A stretch of DNA of 64,000 bases. Source: Armatimonadota bacterium (GTDB lineage Bacteria; Armatimonadota; Chthonomonadetes; Chthonomonadales; CAJBBX01). The notes beneath the pieces are model-generated. The model had not been told where the DNA came from, made no database searches, and saw only the letters and a program-made list of their open reading frames with translations. Positions 8,948-18,257 of the stretch are shown in pieces; position 1 is the stretch's first letter; the number at the start of each line of letters is the position of its first letter. A program made the translations under genes and the position numbers. The stretch lies in NCBI GenBank assembly GCA_026392115.1, contig JAPLCQ010000032.1, positions 1-64,000 on the forward strand, written 5' to 3'.

Positions 8948-9067
8948 ATGGGCGAGGCGACGGCGTACCTGCATGTGCATGCCGTCCTGGCGACCAAGCG
9001 GCGGCCGCCTCTCCTGTCCGGCGAGGGGGAGCCGGGGGGCTCCCCCGCCGTCTGCCCTACTTCGTGA
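8948..9067 (+). pseudogene. IS200/IS605-like Y1 transposase remnant (N-terminus only)
   Basis: A 39-codon frame, with a GGAGGG-type ribosome site, starts 18 bases after the previous stop. Its first 24 residues, MGEATAYLHVHAVLATKRRP followed by PLLS, match the start of Y1-type transposases (pattern M-x-x-x-x-x-Y-x-H-x-V-F-x-T-K-x-R-x-P-x-L). The similarity stops there; the HUH motif and catalytic Tyr are absent, so it is a decayed fragment. It runs into a perfect hairpin (9025-9046) and 11 bases into the opposing hydrolase gene. The match is by eye and short, so coincidence is not excluded. Confidence 0.45.
9025..9046. terminator. GC hairpin between convergent genes
   Basis: GGGGGAGCC and GGCTCCCCC form a perfect 9-bp stem with a GGGG loop. 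It sits between the converging hydrolase genes ending at 8930 (+) and 9057 (-), so it could stop transcription from both sides. There is no T run. IS200-type elements carry subterminal hairpins, so it may instead be the end of the decayed element beside it. Confidence 0.5.
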
Positions 9068-11792
9068 TCGCGATCTTCGAGATCTGGATCTTCACCTCCG
9101 GCTTGTTGCAGGCGTCGATGCGCAGGCTCGTGATGACGCCGCGCCACCGCTGGTTCTTGCCTACGGGCAGGACGTAGGTGTGCCACTGGCCGTCGATCCT
9201 GGATGGCGCGCGGACGCTGGCCTCTTCGCTGGTTCCCGCCGAGCGGGTGGTCCAGAAGACCTGCAGCGTGTCGTCGGATTGGGTGCCGGCCTTGCCCGTG
9301 AGCTTCATGCGGAGGGTCACCGTCCGCCGCGTGGAGGCCCGCACCTGAACCGGCGGTCCGAAGAAGGCCGGGTCGCGTCCGGTCGAGCGGACCGTGAGCG
9401 CGCCGTCCGTCAGTGTGGCCTTCGTGATGTCCATGCCGCTCTCCCAGCCGCCGATGTCCTTGGAGAGGTCCCACACACCGCCGGTGCCGGCAAGCACGTC
9501 GACCTCGGGGGTCACTGCGCCGACGTCGGCCGGGGTCAGGTCGGTGTGCTTCTCGGGCGCGTCGGTGAAGACGCGGCGGATGGCGTCCAGGTAGCCGAAG
9601 CCGAACTCCTGTTGCGGCTCGACGTAGGAGCCCTCGCCGAGTTCGTTCCAGGCTTCGATCAGCGTCACGGGAAGCGCCTTCTTCGGGTTGGCCTCGATGA
9701 ACGCCCTGGCGTCGCGCAGGTGCCGCTCGAAGTTGGCCGGGTTGCGACCGTAGCGCACCAGCGCCGCGTCGCCGTGCCACGGACGCGAGTCCCAGCCGCC
9801 GGAGACGGGCGTCATGATGGGGATGGAGCATTGCGAGACGGCCACTTCCCATTGCTTCCGGTAGGGCTCCAGCAGGTCGTCGAAGGAGGCCCACTTCTCC
9901 GAGCCGCGGAGGCCCAGGCCGGGCCAGTTGTACGCGGTGACTGCGTCGTAGCCCTCCTCCTCGGCCACCCTCGCCTCGCCGGGGCTACCGCCCACGCAGG
10001 CGATCATGTAGAGGCCCTTGAGCCCCGCCGCCACGCACATGCGGCGCATCTCCGTGAAGGCGCGCTTGACCTCGGGGCTGCCGATATCGGCGCGGAACCG
10101 GTGCGGTGTAAAGATGATCATCACCGGCTTGCCGTCGATGGTGTAGTGCTCGGGCCGCTTGAAGTAGTGGTCGATCCAGTAGCGCGTCACGTTCTGCATG
10201 TCGGCGTAGGACGACGTGCCGTCGGCATTGTGATTGGCCCAGAGCAGGCAGAACTTGATCTGCTTGCCGTACTTCGACTTGAAGAGACCGTCGTGCAGGC
10301 CGTGCTCCAGCGACCGGGAGCCCTGGCTCCAGTACCAGTCATAGGCGAAGAAGGTGACACCGTGCTCGACGGCCCACTTCACCTGCCAGTCGGCCACCGA
10401 CGGGTCGCCCTCGCGGTACCAGCCCAGTACGGGCCGACGCTCGGGGTAGCGCATGATGGGCGCCCACTGCCCGGCCGATCGCCAACCAGGGAAGTAGTAG
10501 ATGCCTACGTCGATCTTATTCGGACGGACAGGCGTCGGCGCCGGCATGATGCCGGTGCGCGCCACGGTAGGAGCCGCGGTCACCTTGACCTGCGTGGCCG
10601 TGGTGACGGCCGGCCCGCCGGACCCGCCCACGGTGAGGACCACGCGATAGGAGCCCGGCTTCGGGAAGCGGAGGCTCCAGCGCCACGTGGCGTCCTCGTC
10701 GAAGCCGATGGCCTGCTTCGGGGCGACCGCGGTCCGCGAGGCCGTAACGCCTGCCGGCAGCGTGAGCCGTGCGCTGACGCCCTTCGCCTCGGCCCCGCCG
10801 GCGTTGCCCACCCGTGCGGTCACGGGTACGTCGCGCCCCGCCCGCGGAAGGGCCTGCTCGGAGCCGAACCAGGCGATCCGCAGGTCGGCGGCGCCGGCAG
10901 GGAGGGCAGCCGGGGCGATGGAGTGGACCGTCACCGCGTCGCCGACCACCGTGCCGGGGCGCACCCCCAGGCCTACGATACGGCCCGCCCAGCCCGGCTG
11001 CGACATGACGTCGACGTTGTAGACGTGGGGCTTGCCGTCGGGCGTCAGCTTCACAGAGACCTCGCGGAGGCCATTCACCTTGTCCGATGCGTAGACGAGG
11101 GCCGCCCTCGCGGTTTTGCTCGATGTCAGGCGGAGACAGACGTAGGGCAGCGTCTCGGAGTCGGCGGGCGTGATGGGCGCCAGCGCGAACGCCTCGGGTT
11201 CGGTCACCCGGAGCGTCGCACCGATCGGGCCTGCCTCAGCCTCAACGCCCTGCCGCAGCGTCCAGACGGCGCCGGCTCCGACGCCCGGTCCGGCGGATGC
11301 GCCCATGGGCAACTGAACGATGCGCACGGCGCCCATCTCGAACCGTGCGGCGTCGTACGGGTCCAGTCGCATCTGGATGATCCGGCCCTCGGCCTGCCAG
11401 AAGGGATGGATTCGGTAGGTGCGCCACTTGCCGTCGCCGATGATGCCCAGCGAAGTCGATTTCGCGCCGGAGAAGCCGCCGTAGGCGCCCTCCTTGGTGC
11501 CGGACCAGAAGATCTCCATCAGACCGTCGCGATCAGCCTTCATCGGTATCTCGATCACCTGCCACGCATTGGCCTCGACCTCGAATGCCGGCTTGTAGAC
11601 AAGGATCGGATCTCCGCCTACGGTGCGGAAGCGAAGCCGGTCGCCGATGGCCTCCAGGTCGGCCATGTCCTGGTTGACGGTCCACTCTGCGGCCGCGCGG
11701 CTGACAGCCAGTTCGACGAGAGGCGTGGACCCGGGCGGTTGCGCCTGTAGCCCGGCGGCGAGCCAGACGAGTGCGGCGGCGAATGCGAGCAT
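9057..11792 (-). CDS. Secreted GH99/WbsX-like glycoside hydrolase
   Basis: 911 residues from the ATG at 11792. That start is chosen over a longer frame because MLAFAAALVWLAAGLQAQ is a clear signal peptide and AGAGGG precedes it. Residues about 20-400 hold CBM-like beta domains, including an NEW3/CARDB-like segment (DVPVTARVGNAGGAEAKGVS). The barrel begins at VGIYYFPGWRSAGQW and runs through GVTFFAYDWYWSQG, KFCLLWANHN and DGKPVMIIFTPHRF to LIEAWNELGEGSYVEP. This is the WbsX (PF14307)/GH71-GH99-like arrangement. A further beta domain closes the protein. It probably acts on alpha-mannan or similar glycans outside the cytoplasm. The ordering within a polysaccharide region supports this. Confidence 0.82.
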   Translation of the reverse strand: MLAFAAALVWLAAGLQAQPPGSTPLVELAVSRAAAEWTVNQDMADLEAIGDRLRFRTVGGDPILVYKPAFEVEANAWQVIEIPMKADRDGLMEIFWSGTKEGAYGGFSGAKSTSLGIIGDGKWRTYRIHPFWQAEGRIIQMRLDPYDAARFEMGAVRIVQLPMGASAGPGVGAGAVWTLRQGVEAEAGPIGATLRVTEPEAFALAPITPADSETLPYVCLRLTSSKTARAALVYASDKVNGLREVSVKLTPDGKPHVYNVDVMSQPGWAGRIVGLGVRPGTVVGDAVTVHSIAPAALPAGAADLRIAWFGSEQALPRAGRDVPVTARVGNAGGAEAKGVSARLTLPAGVTASRTAVAPKQAIGFDEDATWRWSLRFPKPGSYRVVLTVGGSGGPAVTTATQVKVTAAPTVARTGIMPAPTPVRPNKIDVGIYYFPGWRSAGQWAPIMRYPERRPVLGWYREGDPSVADWQVKWAVEHGVTFFAYDWYWSQGSRSLEHGLHDGLFKSKYGKQIKFCLLWANHNADGTSSYADMQNVTRYWIDHYFKRPEHYTIDGKPVMIIFTPHRFRADIGSPEVKRAFTEMRRMCVAAGLKGLYMIACVGGSPGEARVAEEEGYDAVTAYNWPGLGLRGSEKWASFDDLLEPYRKQWEVAVSQCSIPIMTPVSGGWDSRPWHGDAALVRYGRNPANFERHLRDARAFIEANPKKALPVTLIEAWNELGEGSYVEPQQEFGFGYLDAIRRVFTDAPEKHTDLTPADVGAVTPEVDVLAGTGGVWDLSKDIGGWESGMDITKATLTDGALTVRSTGRDPAFFGPPVQVRASTRRTVTLRMKLTGKAGTQSDDTLQVFWTTRSAGTSEEASVRAPSRIDGQWHTYVLPVGKNQRWRGVITSLRIDACNKPEVKIQISKIAITK

Positions 11793-12002
11793 GGTGGTTC
11801 CCTCTTGCGGTGGCGATTCGTGCGGTATCACGTTACCCGAGAGGCGGGGCAAGCGGGGCGTCGGAGGTGCGGGTAGCCTAATGGGGCTGCCGCGGTCTGG
11901 GGATCGGCACGGATCGACCGCCCGTAGGATGCGCTCCAACTATCTCACGCGCGTACGCTTCCGCGCACGACAGGCGGCGATCGCGCCCGGAGGCTAATGG
12001 CA

Positions 12003-15000
12003 ATGGCAAGGTGGTGGTCGGTTCCGCTCCTGGCGGCGCTTGGTGTGGCGGCGCTGGGCGATGTTCGCATCGCCAATCCCGGCTTCGAGCAGGACGGCGC
12101 CTCCATCCAGGGCGTCGGGTACGTTGGGCAAGGCAACAAGCTCACGGGTTGGCGCGCCAGCTTTGCCATGGGTGTGGGGCGCAACGCGGCTTCGTCAGCC
12201 TTCTTTGACAACGGCCTGCTGCCCGAGGGTCGTTGCGTGGCGGTGCTGCAGAATCCCAACTGGATCGAGCAGGTCGCCCCCGGAGCCGAGGCCGGTCGCA
12301 TCTACCGCCTCTCGGTCCGCGCCAACGGCCGCGCCGCCGATGGTGCGAAGCGGGCGGCGTTGCGCGTCGAGGTGAACGGCACGGCGCTGATCAACGAGAC
12401 TGCCGTGGCTCCCGTGGGCGCCGGCAAGCCCTACCACACCTATTCGGCCTGGTTCCGCGCCGGTTCGGGTTCGCTGCACCTGCGCTTGAGCCAGACGTCC
12501 GCGGAGGAGGGCGTCTCCGTTCTCGTCGATGACATTCGCATCGAGGCCGTTCCTGCGGGTGAACCGTCGCCCGCCGTAGTCGACGTGAACTCGGCGCTGG
12601 TCGTCTCCGAGCCAGTGATCCGCCCCGATTCCGACCTGACCGATGTGTCCTGGATCTGGACCTCCGAGGTCCGCACCGCCCAGGATAACGCGCCCGTCGG
12701 CGTCCGCTACTTCCGCAAGCCCTTCGCTGTGCCCGCAGGCGCCCGGGTGCGGCGGGCTACCCTGACCTTCACATCGGACAACTCCGGTCAGGCCTTCGTC
12801 AACGGCTCCCGATGCGCCTGGAATGACGACCACAGCCGCCTCTTCCGGGCGGATGTGACGCATCTTGTCCGCCCCGGCGTCAACGCCCTCTCCTTCCGCG
12901 TGGCCAACCTGGGCGACAAGCCCAGCCCGGCGGGCCTGGTGGCAGTGCTCCGGGTGGAGACGGCCTCTGGCCGCCCCCTTCGCATCACGACCGGCGCCGA
13001 CTGGCTCTGTTCCGCCGCCGCCCCCTCCGACTGGGCGTCTGCCGGCTTCCGTGCGGCGGGCTGGCGACGCGCAACGCCCCTCGGCGAGTTCGGTGGCGCG
13101 CCCTGGGGCTGGGTGGGGCCGCCATCGCCGCGCGTGCCGCGTGCTTTCCCCGACTTCATCGTCCCCGGCCACGAGCGCGAGATGGGCCTTTTGCGGCGCC
13201 TCTTCGCGCTCCATCTACCCGGGGCGCGGCCCGTCTCGACGCTCTGGGACATCTGGCTCCCCATGTCGTCGCTATGGGCGGCGGCGGAGGCCGACCTGAG
13301 CCAGTCCCGCTCACCGGAGCAGTGGAGCCGCGCCCTTGAGAACGGTCGCCGTATCTCCGCGGAGGGCTATGTCTCCACGCACCAGCACCGCGGGTACGGC
13401 CACAGTGAGGGCTGGCCCATTCCGCTGTACATGCAGACCGGCGGCGTGGGCTTCCACTTCTCGACAGCGGGCGATGTCTTCGCCACCTGGGTTCCCCTAA
13501 AGGCCAGGCCCGAGGATTGGCAGACGGAGGGCGTCCGCCGCGGCGCCCTGGAGCCCGATCGGGGATGGAACCTCGAACTGGATGCCGCCCTCGGCAGTGC
13601 GACCTCGCCCGCCTTCGACATCCCCATGGCCGCGGCGCCCATGGCCCGCCTGCAGTGGGCGCCGGGACGCGTTCGATCGGGCACGGTCCAGTGGGCCACC
13701 GCCGACCGGCCCGAGTTCGACGAGGCCCGGAGCATGGCCTTCGAGGCCCCGGTTGAGGCGCCCGGCATGGGCTACACCAACGTGCTGCTCTACCGCTGCC
13801 CGGCATGGAGGGACCAGGGCCGGATGACGCGCCTGCGGGTCACGTTCAAGGGCGAGCCGGGCGACCGGATCGTGCTGAAGGAGCTCATCACGCCGGCCGA
13901 CACGCGCCACAATGTGAACAACGCGGCCTACCTCATCGGCTGCGCCGACTACGTGGAGTGGACCGGCGACGACGCCTTCCTCAAGCGCAACATCGAGCGG
14001 ATGCGCCTTGCCATGCGGTTCGCCATCTCGGAGTTCCGCCTCCGAGAGAGCTGCTGCGTCGACATGTCCTGGTACGGCCACGACGGCCGCGGCGGAACAA
14101 CGCGCGACGCCTCGGGCAAGAAGCTCCCGCGCTACGCCGGCGGAGTGGGATGCAACTACTGGGACCTGCTCCCCTCCGGCGGCAAGGACACGCTGGCCAC
14201 TGTCTATTGCCACGAGGCCCTGCGCCGCATGGCCGGGCTGGAGCGGGCCGCGGCGGCGCACCCGGAGTGGGCAGTGCCCGCGACCGGCGCGCTGGACCCG
14301 GCCGACCTCGAATCCCTCGCCGCCTCCATGAAGGCCGAGATGAACGCCTCGCTCTGGAACGCCGAGACGGGCCGCTTCCCTGCCTCCGTGGACTGCGACG
14401 GTGTATTCCACGACTACGGCTACACCTACGTCAACTGCGAGGCGGTGGCCTACGGCGTGGCCTCTCCGCAGCGCGCCCGATCGGTCTACGAGTGGCTCGA
14501 CGGCAAGCGCACGGTTCCAGGCGACACATCGCAAGGGGCCGACATCTACCATTGGCGATTCGGGCCGCGGGCCAGCACCCGGCGCAACCTGGACTGGTAC
14601 AGCGGCATGTGGGACCCCGAAAATGTGCCCTTCGGTGATCAGGTGCAGGACGGCGGCGCCGTGCTGGGCTTCGCCTACCACGACCTGCTGGCTCGCCTGA
14701 GAACGCTGGGCCCCGACAACGCCTGGCGCCGCCTCCAGCAGCTGCTGGCCTGGTTCGCGGATGTGCAGGCCGAGGGCGGCTACAGGGCCTACTACGGCAA
14801 GGGCAGCCGGGGCACGATGCAGGGCGGAGGACCTCCCGGCGGCCTCGGAATGGATAACGAGTTCTTTGAGAGCGTCCTTGTGCCGCAGATCATGCTCTAC
14901 GGCTTCATGGGCGCCCGACCGAGCCTCGCCGGGCTTGCGCTGAACCCAACGCTGCCCGCCTCGTGGCCGTCTCTGACCATCACTCGGGTCCGGTGCCACG

Positions 15001-15179
15001 GCGTAACAATCAGCATCAGCGCCACGCGGACGCGCATCCGGGTGACGGTGTTGGGCGGCGCCGGGCCCGCGCCGCTGCGCATATTGCCGGGATCGGCCGC
15101 GTGGCGCGTTGCGGGCGGTCACGGAGCAGTGCGCCGCCCCGGCGACGTAGTGGAGCTTGTACGGACCGGCAACCGCTAG
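12003..15179 (+). CDS. Secreted six-hairpin-type glycosidase with two N-terminal carbohydrate-binding domains
   Basis: About 1058 residues. The second of two ATGs (12003) is chosen because GGAGG at 11989-11993 lies nine bases before it but only three before the first (11997). A short signal peptide (ARWWSVPLLAALGVAALG) precedes a choice-of-anchor/CBM-like domain starting IANPGFEQDG. Next comes a rhamnosidase-N-like beta domain (RRATLTFTSDNSGQAFVNG). From residue about 390 an alpha/alpha barrel follows: WDIWLPMSSLWAAAEADLS, YLIGCADYVEWTGDDAFL, VNCEAVAYGVASPQRAR and FGDQVQDGGAVLGFAYHDL. It resembles GH78/GH94/GH95-like enzymes; the exact family and substrate are not clear. It diverges from the WbsX-like gene across 210 bases. 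Confidence 0.72.
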   Translation: MARWWSVPLLAALGVAALGDVRIANPGFEQDGASIQGVGYVGQGNKLTGWRASFAMGVGRNAASSAFFDNGLLPEGRCVAVLQNPNWIEQVAPGAEAGRIYRLSVRANGRAADGAKRAALRVEVNGTALINETAVAPVGAGKPYHTYSAWFRAGSGSLHLRLSQTSAEEGVSVLVDDIRIEAVPAGEPSPAVVDVNSALVVSEPVIRPDSDLTDVSWIWTSEVRTAQDNAPVGVRYFRKPFAVPAGARVRRATLTFTSDNSGQAFVNGSRCAWNDDHSRLFRADVTHLVRPGVNALSFRVANLGDKPSPAGLVAVLRVETASGRPLRITTGADWLCSAAAPSDWASAGFRAAGWRRATPLGEFGGAPWGWVGPPSPRVPRAFPDFIVPGHEREMGLLRRLFALHLPGARPVSTLWDIWLPMSSLWAAAEADLSQSRSPEQWSRALENGRRISAEGYVSTHQHRGYGHSEGWPIPLYMQTGGVGFHFSTAGDVFATWVPLKARPEDWQTEGVRRGALEPDRGWNLELDAALGSATSPAFDIPMAAAPMARLQWAPGRVRSGTVQWATADRPEFDEARSMAFEAPVEAPGMGYTNVLLYRCPAWRDQGRMTRLRVTFKGEPGDRIVLKELITPADTRHNVNNAAYLIGCADYVEWTGDDAFLKRNIERMRLAMRFAISEFRLRESCCVDMSWYGHDGRGGTTRDASGKKLPRYAGGVGCNYWDLLPSGGKDTLATVYCHEALRRMAGLERAAAAHPEWAVPATGALDPADLESLAASMKAEMNASLWNAETGRFPASVDCDGVFHDYGYTYVNCEAVAYGVASPQRARSVYEWLDGKRTVPGDTSQGADIYHWRFGPRASTRRNLDWYSGMWDPENVPFGDQVQDGGAVLGFAYHDLLARLRTLGPDNAWRRLQQLLAWFADVQAEGGYRAYYGKGSRGTMQGGGPPGGLGMDNEFFESVLVPQIMLYGFMGARPSLAGLALNPTLPASWPSLTITRVRCHGVTISISATRTRIRVTVLGGAGPAPLRILPGSAAWRVAGGHGAVRRPGDVVELVRTGNR

Positions 15180-15614
15180 GTGTTGGCGCAGGTCTCTCTC
15201 TCTCGGGCGAGGGGAAAGAAGGGAGGGCGGTTCGACTGCCCTCCTGCCGATAGTAGTTCGGAGCGCCCAAAGGTGCGCGGCGCGCTCACGTGAGAGAGAG
15301 AGAAATGGAGAGCCGGCGCGGTCCCCGGTTGGTGAGCCCGGACACCGCGGCGTCGCCATCCCGGATAGTCGGCACGCCAGGCCTCAGCGGGCGGTAGCTC
15401 GCCGGGCCGGGACCGTGCACTCCACTCCGGTATAGAGATGTTACTCGAAGCGCCGCGCGATTTCCGTCGCTCGTAGGTCCGCGGTCACGTCTGCTATGCT
15501 GTTGGGTCCACGAAGTCTCACCTGCAGATGTCGTTTTCATTCCAGAGGTCCAGAGGGTACCGATGCAGGGGCTGATCTGTCTGTCGTGGCGCGCCGGCGA
15601 CGCGCGTCCCGCCG
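15180..15614. other. 435-base intergenic stretch without a credible gene
   Basis: No frame here reads like protein. It begins with a terminator-like hairpin (15222-15244). A CT-repeat tract at about 15193-15204 and a GA-repeat tract at about 15291-15304 are complementary and could pair around 90 bases of sequence. CGGTCCC near 15319 and GGGACCG near 15411 are a second complementary pair. The GC composition matches the surroundings. It may contain the promoter of the following gene (TATGCT at about 15494) or a structured RNA, but nothing matches a known RNA family by eye. Confidence 0.4.
15222..15244 (+). terminator. Hairpin after the six-hairpin glycosidase gene
   Basis: GGAGGGC and GCCCTCC form a perfect 7-bp stem around a 9-base loop, 42 bases after the stop codon. 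No T tract follows, so it is a weak or factor-assisted terminator candidate. Confidence 0.4.
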
Positions 15615-16664
15615 TTGCTATCGTTCACCAGGCACAAGGCGCCGCCCGTGGCTAGGCCGCGCGCCGGCGAGCGTCGTGCGGGCTGCGGTCCGCGCGCATT
15701 GGGGTGGCTCGCCGTCATCTACTCGGTTGCCCTTGTGGCGCTGGGCATCCTCGGCATGGGCGTCGCGGAACGGTGGTGGCTGGGCACGCTGGCGGCCTAC
15801 CTGCCGCAGTGGCCTTTTGCGGCGTGCGGACTGGCGTTGGCGGCGCTCTGTGCGTTGCTGCGGACCTGGCGGCCGTCGGTGGCTGTAGCCTTGAGCTCTG
15901 CTATCTTCTACGCTGTCTGCTGCGGCTTCGCGGTGGGTTCTCCCCAGCCCTCCGAGCCCGGCGCGCTGCGTGTCCTGACCTACAACGTCCACGGCGGTCG
16001 AGGAGGCCTAGACGCGCTGGCGGAGACGATCCTTCGGGAGCGCCCGCACATCGCCTGCCTCCAGGAGGCCGACTGGCCCGAGAAGGTGCGGGCTTTCCCG
16101 CAGGAGATGGCGGGCCGCCTGAAGGGCTACCGGTGCTTCAGTTCCCGGGGGCTTATGGTCGCGTCGCGCATCCCAATGCTACGGACCCGAACCGAGCTGC
16201 TCTCCAAGCAGTCGGAGTTCCGCCCCGCGCTGGTCGTCACGGCCAGGCTGGGCGATGCCGAGGTCACGGTCGTCTGCGTTCACTTCGCCAACGGTCGGGC
16301 CAACCAGACGCTGTTTCAGCACACGAACGGCCTTGAGGAGTACTTCGACGCGGCGGCCGACATTCGCGAGGCCCAGGCGGTCAGCATCACCAACCTCGTC
16401 GGCAGGATCGACGGGCCGCTGGTGGTCTGTGGCGACTTCAACACGCCGCCGCGTGGCCAGGTATACGATCAGCTTGCGGCGGTCCTGACCGACAGCTACC
16501 GCGAGGCGGCGATCGGCCTGGGCTGCACCTACCCGAGCAACCTGCCCATGCTGCGCATCGACTACATCTGGCACAACCGCCATGCCGAGGCGCTGCAGTC
16601 CAGGGTCATCAACACGCGGGCGTCCGATCACCGGCCCGTGGTCGCCGAGATCGCCCTGGACTGA
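15615..16664 (+). CDS. Membrane-anchored endonuclease/exonuclease/phosphatase (EEP) family protein
   Basis: 349 residues. The N-terminus is basic, then three hydrophobic segments (about 28-50, 55-72 and 80-105) anchor it in the membrane. The catalytic domain starts at RVLTYNVHGGRGG and has the EEP landmarks in order: ACLQEADWPE (metal Glu), a central HFANG, VVCGDFNTPP (Asp/Asn), DYIW, and ASDHRPVVAEI at the end (Asp-His pair). The layout with the domain outside the membrane matches the bacterial YafD/VanZ-neighbour type; the substrate could be nucleic acid or phospholipid. The start is uncertain: TTG at 15615 has no clear ribosome site and GTG at 15648 is an alternative. Confidence 0.82.
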   Translation: MLSFTRHKAPPVARPRAGERRAGCGPRALGWLAVIYSVALVALGILGMGVAERWWLGTLAAYLPQWPFAACGLALAALCALLRTWRPSVAVALSSAIFYAVCCGFAVGSPQPSEPGALRVLTYNVHGGRGGLDALAETILRERPHIACLQEADWPEKVRAFPQEMAGRLKGYRCFSSRGLMVASRIPMLRTRTELLSKQSEFRPALVVTARLGDAEVTVVCVHFANGRANQTLFQHTNGLEEYFDAAADIREAQAVSITNLVGRIDGPLVVCGDFNTPPRGQVYDQLAAVLTDSYREAAIGLGCTYPSNLPMLRIDYIWHNRHAEALQSRVINTRASDHRPVVAEIALD

Positions 16665-16695
16665 GCCCCGCCGGAGGCGCGTTGGGGTAGTCTGA

Positions 16696-16710
16696 GGCCT
16701 GCGGCAGGCC
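16696..16710. repeat. Small perfect palindrome in the 5' leader of the S10 peptidase gene
   Basis: GGCCTGC, one base, GCAGGCC lies between the EEP gene stop and the S10 peptidase start. It could end EEP transcription or act as an operator. Nothing in the sequence decides between these. Confidence 0.35.
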
Positions 16711-16747
16711 CGCGCCCGCCGCCGAACCCGACTGAGGAGAGACCGCC

Positions 16748-18253
16748 ATGCCGCAGACCGATCGCCGCCAGAACCGCGCCGAGAAGCCCGAGAAGGAGAC
16801 CCCGGCGTCGCCCAAGCCGGTGAGCCCATTCGACAAGGCGCCCGTCGTCAGCCGCAGCACGGTGACCGTGGGCGGCAAGCAGGTCCGCTACGCCGTGCAT
16901 ACGGGCGTCATGCCCATGCGCGACGACCAGGGCGAGGATGAGGCGGGCATCTTCTACATGGCCTACATCCGCGAGGACGCAGCCAAGGGCGCCGACCGGC
17001 CCCTCATGTTCTCCTTCAACGGCGGCCCCGGCTCGGCCTCGCTCTGGCTCCACCTGGGCGCCCTGGGTCCCCGCCGCGTCGAGACGCTGGAGGACAGCCT
17101 GTCGCCGCCGCCCTACAAGGTGATCGACAACGAGTACACCTGGCTCGACGACACCGACCTGGTCTTCATCGATCCCGTGGGCACCGGCTTCAGCAAGCCG
17201 AAGACGGCCGAGGTCGGCAAGAAGTACTGGGGCCTGGAGGGCGATGTCCGCTCTATCGGGGAGTTCATCCGGCTCTTCCTGACGCGGTTCCAGCGCTGGT
17301 CGTCGCCCCTCTTCATCGTCGGTGAGAGCTACGGCACGACCCGCGCGGCCGGGCTGGCGGGGCGCCTCATCGACCGGGGCATCGCGCTTAACGGCATCGT
17401 CCTGGTCTCCTCCATCCTGAACTTCCAGACCGCCCGCTTCTGCCGGGGCAACGACCTGCCCTACGTCCTCTTCCTGCCCACCTACGCCGCCACCGCCTGG
17501 TACCACGGCAAGCTCGCCCCGGAACTGCAGGCCGACCTCAAGGCCGCGCTGGCCGAGGCCGAGGCCTTCGCCGCCGGGCCCTACAGCGAGGCGCTTGCCA
17601 GGGGAGACCGGCTCACTGCGGACGAGCGCGCCGACATGGTGCGCCGCGTGGCCCGCTACACCGGCCTCAGCGAGGAGTACATCGACGAGACCGACCTCCG
17701 CGTGCAAATCCACCGCTTCTGCAAGGAGCTCCTCCGGCGCGAAAAGCGCTCCGTCGGCCGCCTCGACAGCCGGTTCAAGGGGATCGACGCCCTGGCCGCC
17801 ACGGAGTACCCCGACCACGACCCCGCCATGACGGTCATCATGCCGCCCTACACCTCGGCCTTCAACGCCTACGTTCGCGGCGAGCTGAAGTACGAAACGG
17901 ACGAGGTATACAACGTCCTCGGAACCGGCATCAAGAGCCCGTGGGACTGGGGCTCGGCCGGCAACGGCTACCCGGACACCAGCGAGGCGCTCCGCTCGGC
18001 GTTCAGCAAGAACCCGCACATGAAGGTGTTCGTCGCCAGCGGCTACTACGATCTGGCGACCCCCTACTTCGCCACCGAGTACACGCTCAGCCACATGGGT
18101 CTCGACCCCGAGGTGCGCGGCAACATCAGCACCGGCGAGTACCGCGCGGGCCACATGATGTACGTCCACGCCGACTCCCTGGCCGCCCTCAAGGCCGATG
18201 TGAGCCGCTTCCTGCGGGAGGCCCTCCCCGCCGCCTCAAAGCAGGAGGGTTGA
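16748..18253 (+). CDS. Serine carboxypeptidase-like protein (peptidase S10)
   Basis: 501 residues preceded by GAGGAGAGACC. FSFNGGPGSASLWLHLG is the S10 oxyanion/substrate-binding signature. GESYG holds the nucleophile Ser194, SGYYDLATPY the Asp435 and GHMMYVH the His469, so the catalytic triad is complete. No signal peptide is visible; the N-terminus is a charged Lys/Glu/Pro-rich arm, so it may be cytosolic, which is unusual for carboxypeptidases. Bacterial members of this clade are annotated as peptidases but few have been tested. It is the first gene of a three-gene operon with a sugar isomerase-like and a DUF1080 gene. Confidence 0.88.
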   Translation: MPQTDRRQNRAEKPEKETPASPKPVSPFDKAPVVSRSTVTVGGKQVRYAVHTGVMPMRDDQGEDEAGIFYMAYIREDAAKGADRPLMFSFNGGPGSASLWLHLGALGPRRVETLEDSLSPPPYKVIDNEYTWLDDTDLVFIDPVGTGFSKPKTAEVGKKYWGLEGDVRSIGEFIRLFLTRFQRWSSPLFIVGESYGTTRAAGLAGRLIDRGIALNGIVLVSSILNFQTARFCRGNDLPYVLFLPTYAATAWYHGKLAPELQADLKAALAEAEAFAAGPYSEALARGDRLTADERADMVRRVARYTGLSEEYIDETDLRVQIHRFCKELLRREKRSVGRLDSRFKGIDALAATEYPDHDPAMTVIMPPYTSAFNAYVRGELKYETDEVYNVLGTGIKSPWDWGSAGNGYPDTSEALRSAFSKNPHMKVFVASGYYDLATPYFATEYTLSHMGLDPEVRGNISTGEYRAGHMMYVHADSLAALKADVSRFLREALPAASKQEG

Positions 18254-18257
18254 CCCG

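Noticed and set aside
8931-11750. A 939-residue open frame on the plus strand opposite the WbsX-like gene
   Set aside because: It is Arg/Gly/Val/Ala/His-rich low-complexity sequence with no motif, and the minus-strand frame encodes a clear protein with signal peptide. High GC removes stops from the antisense frame.
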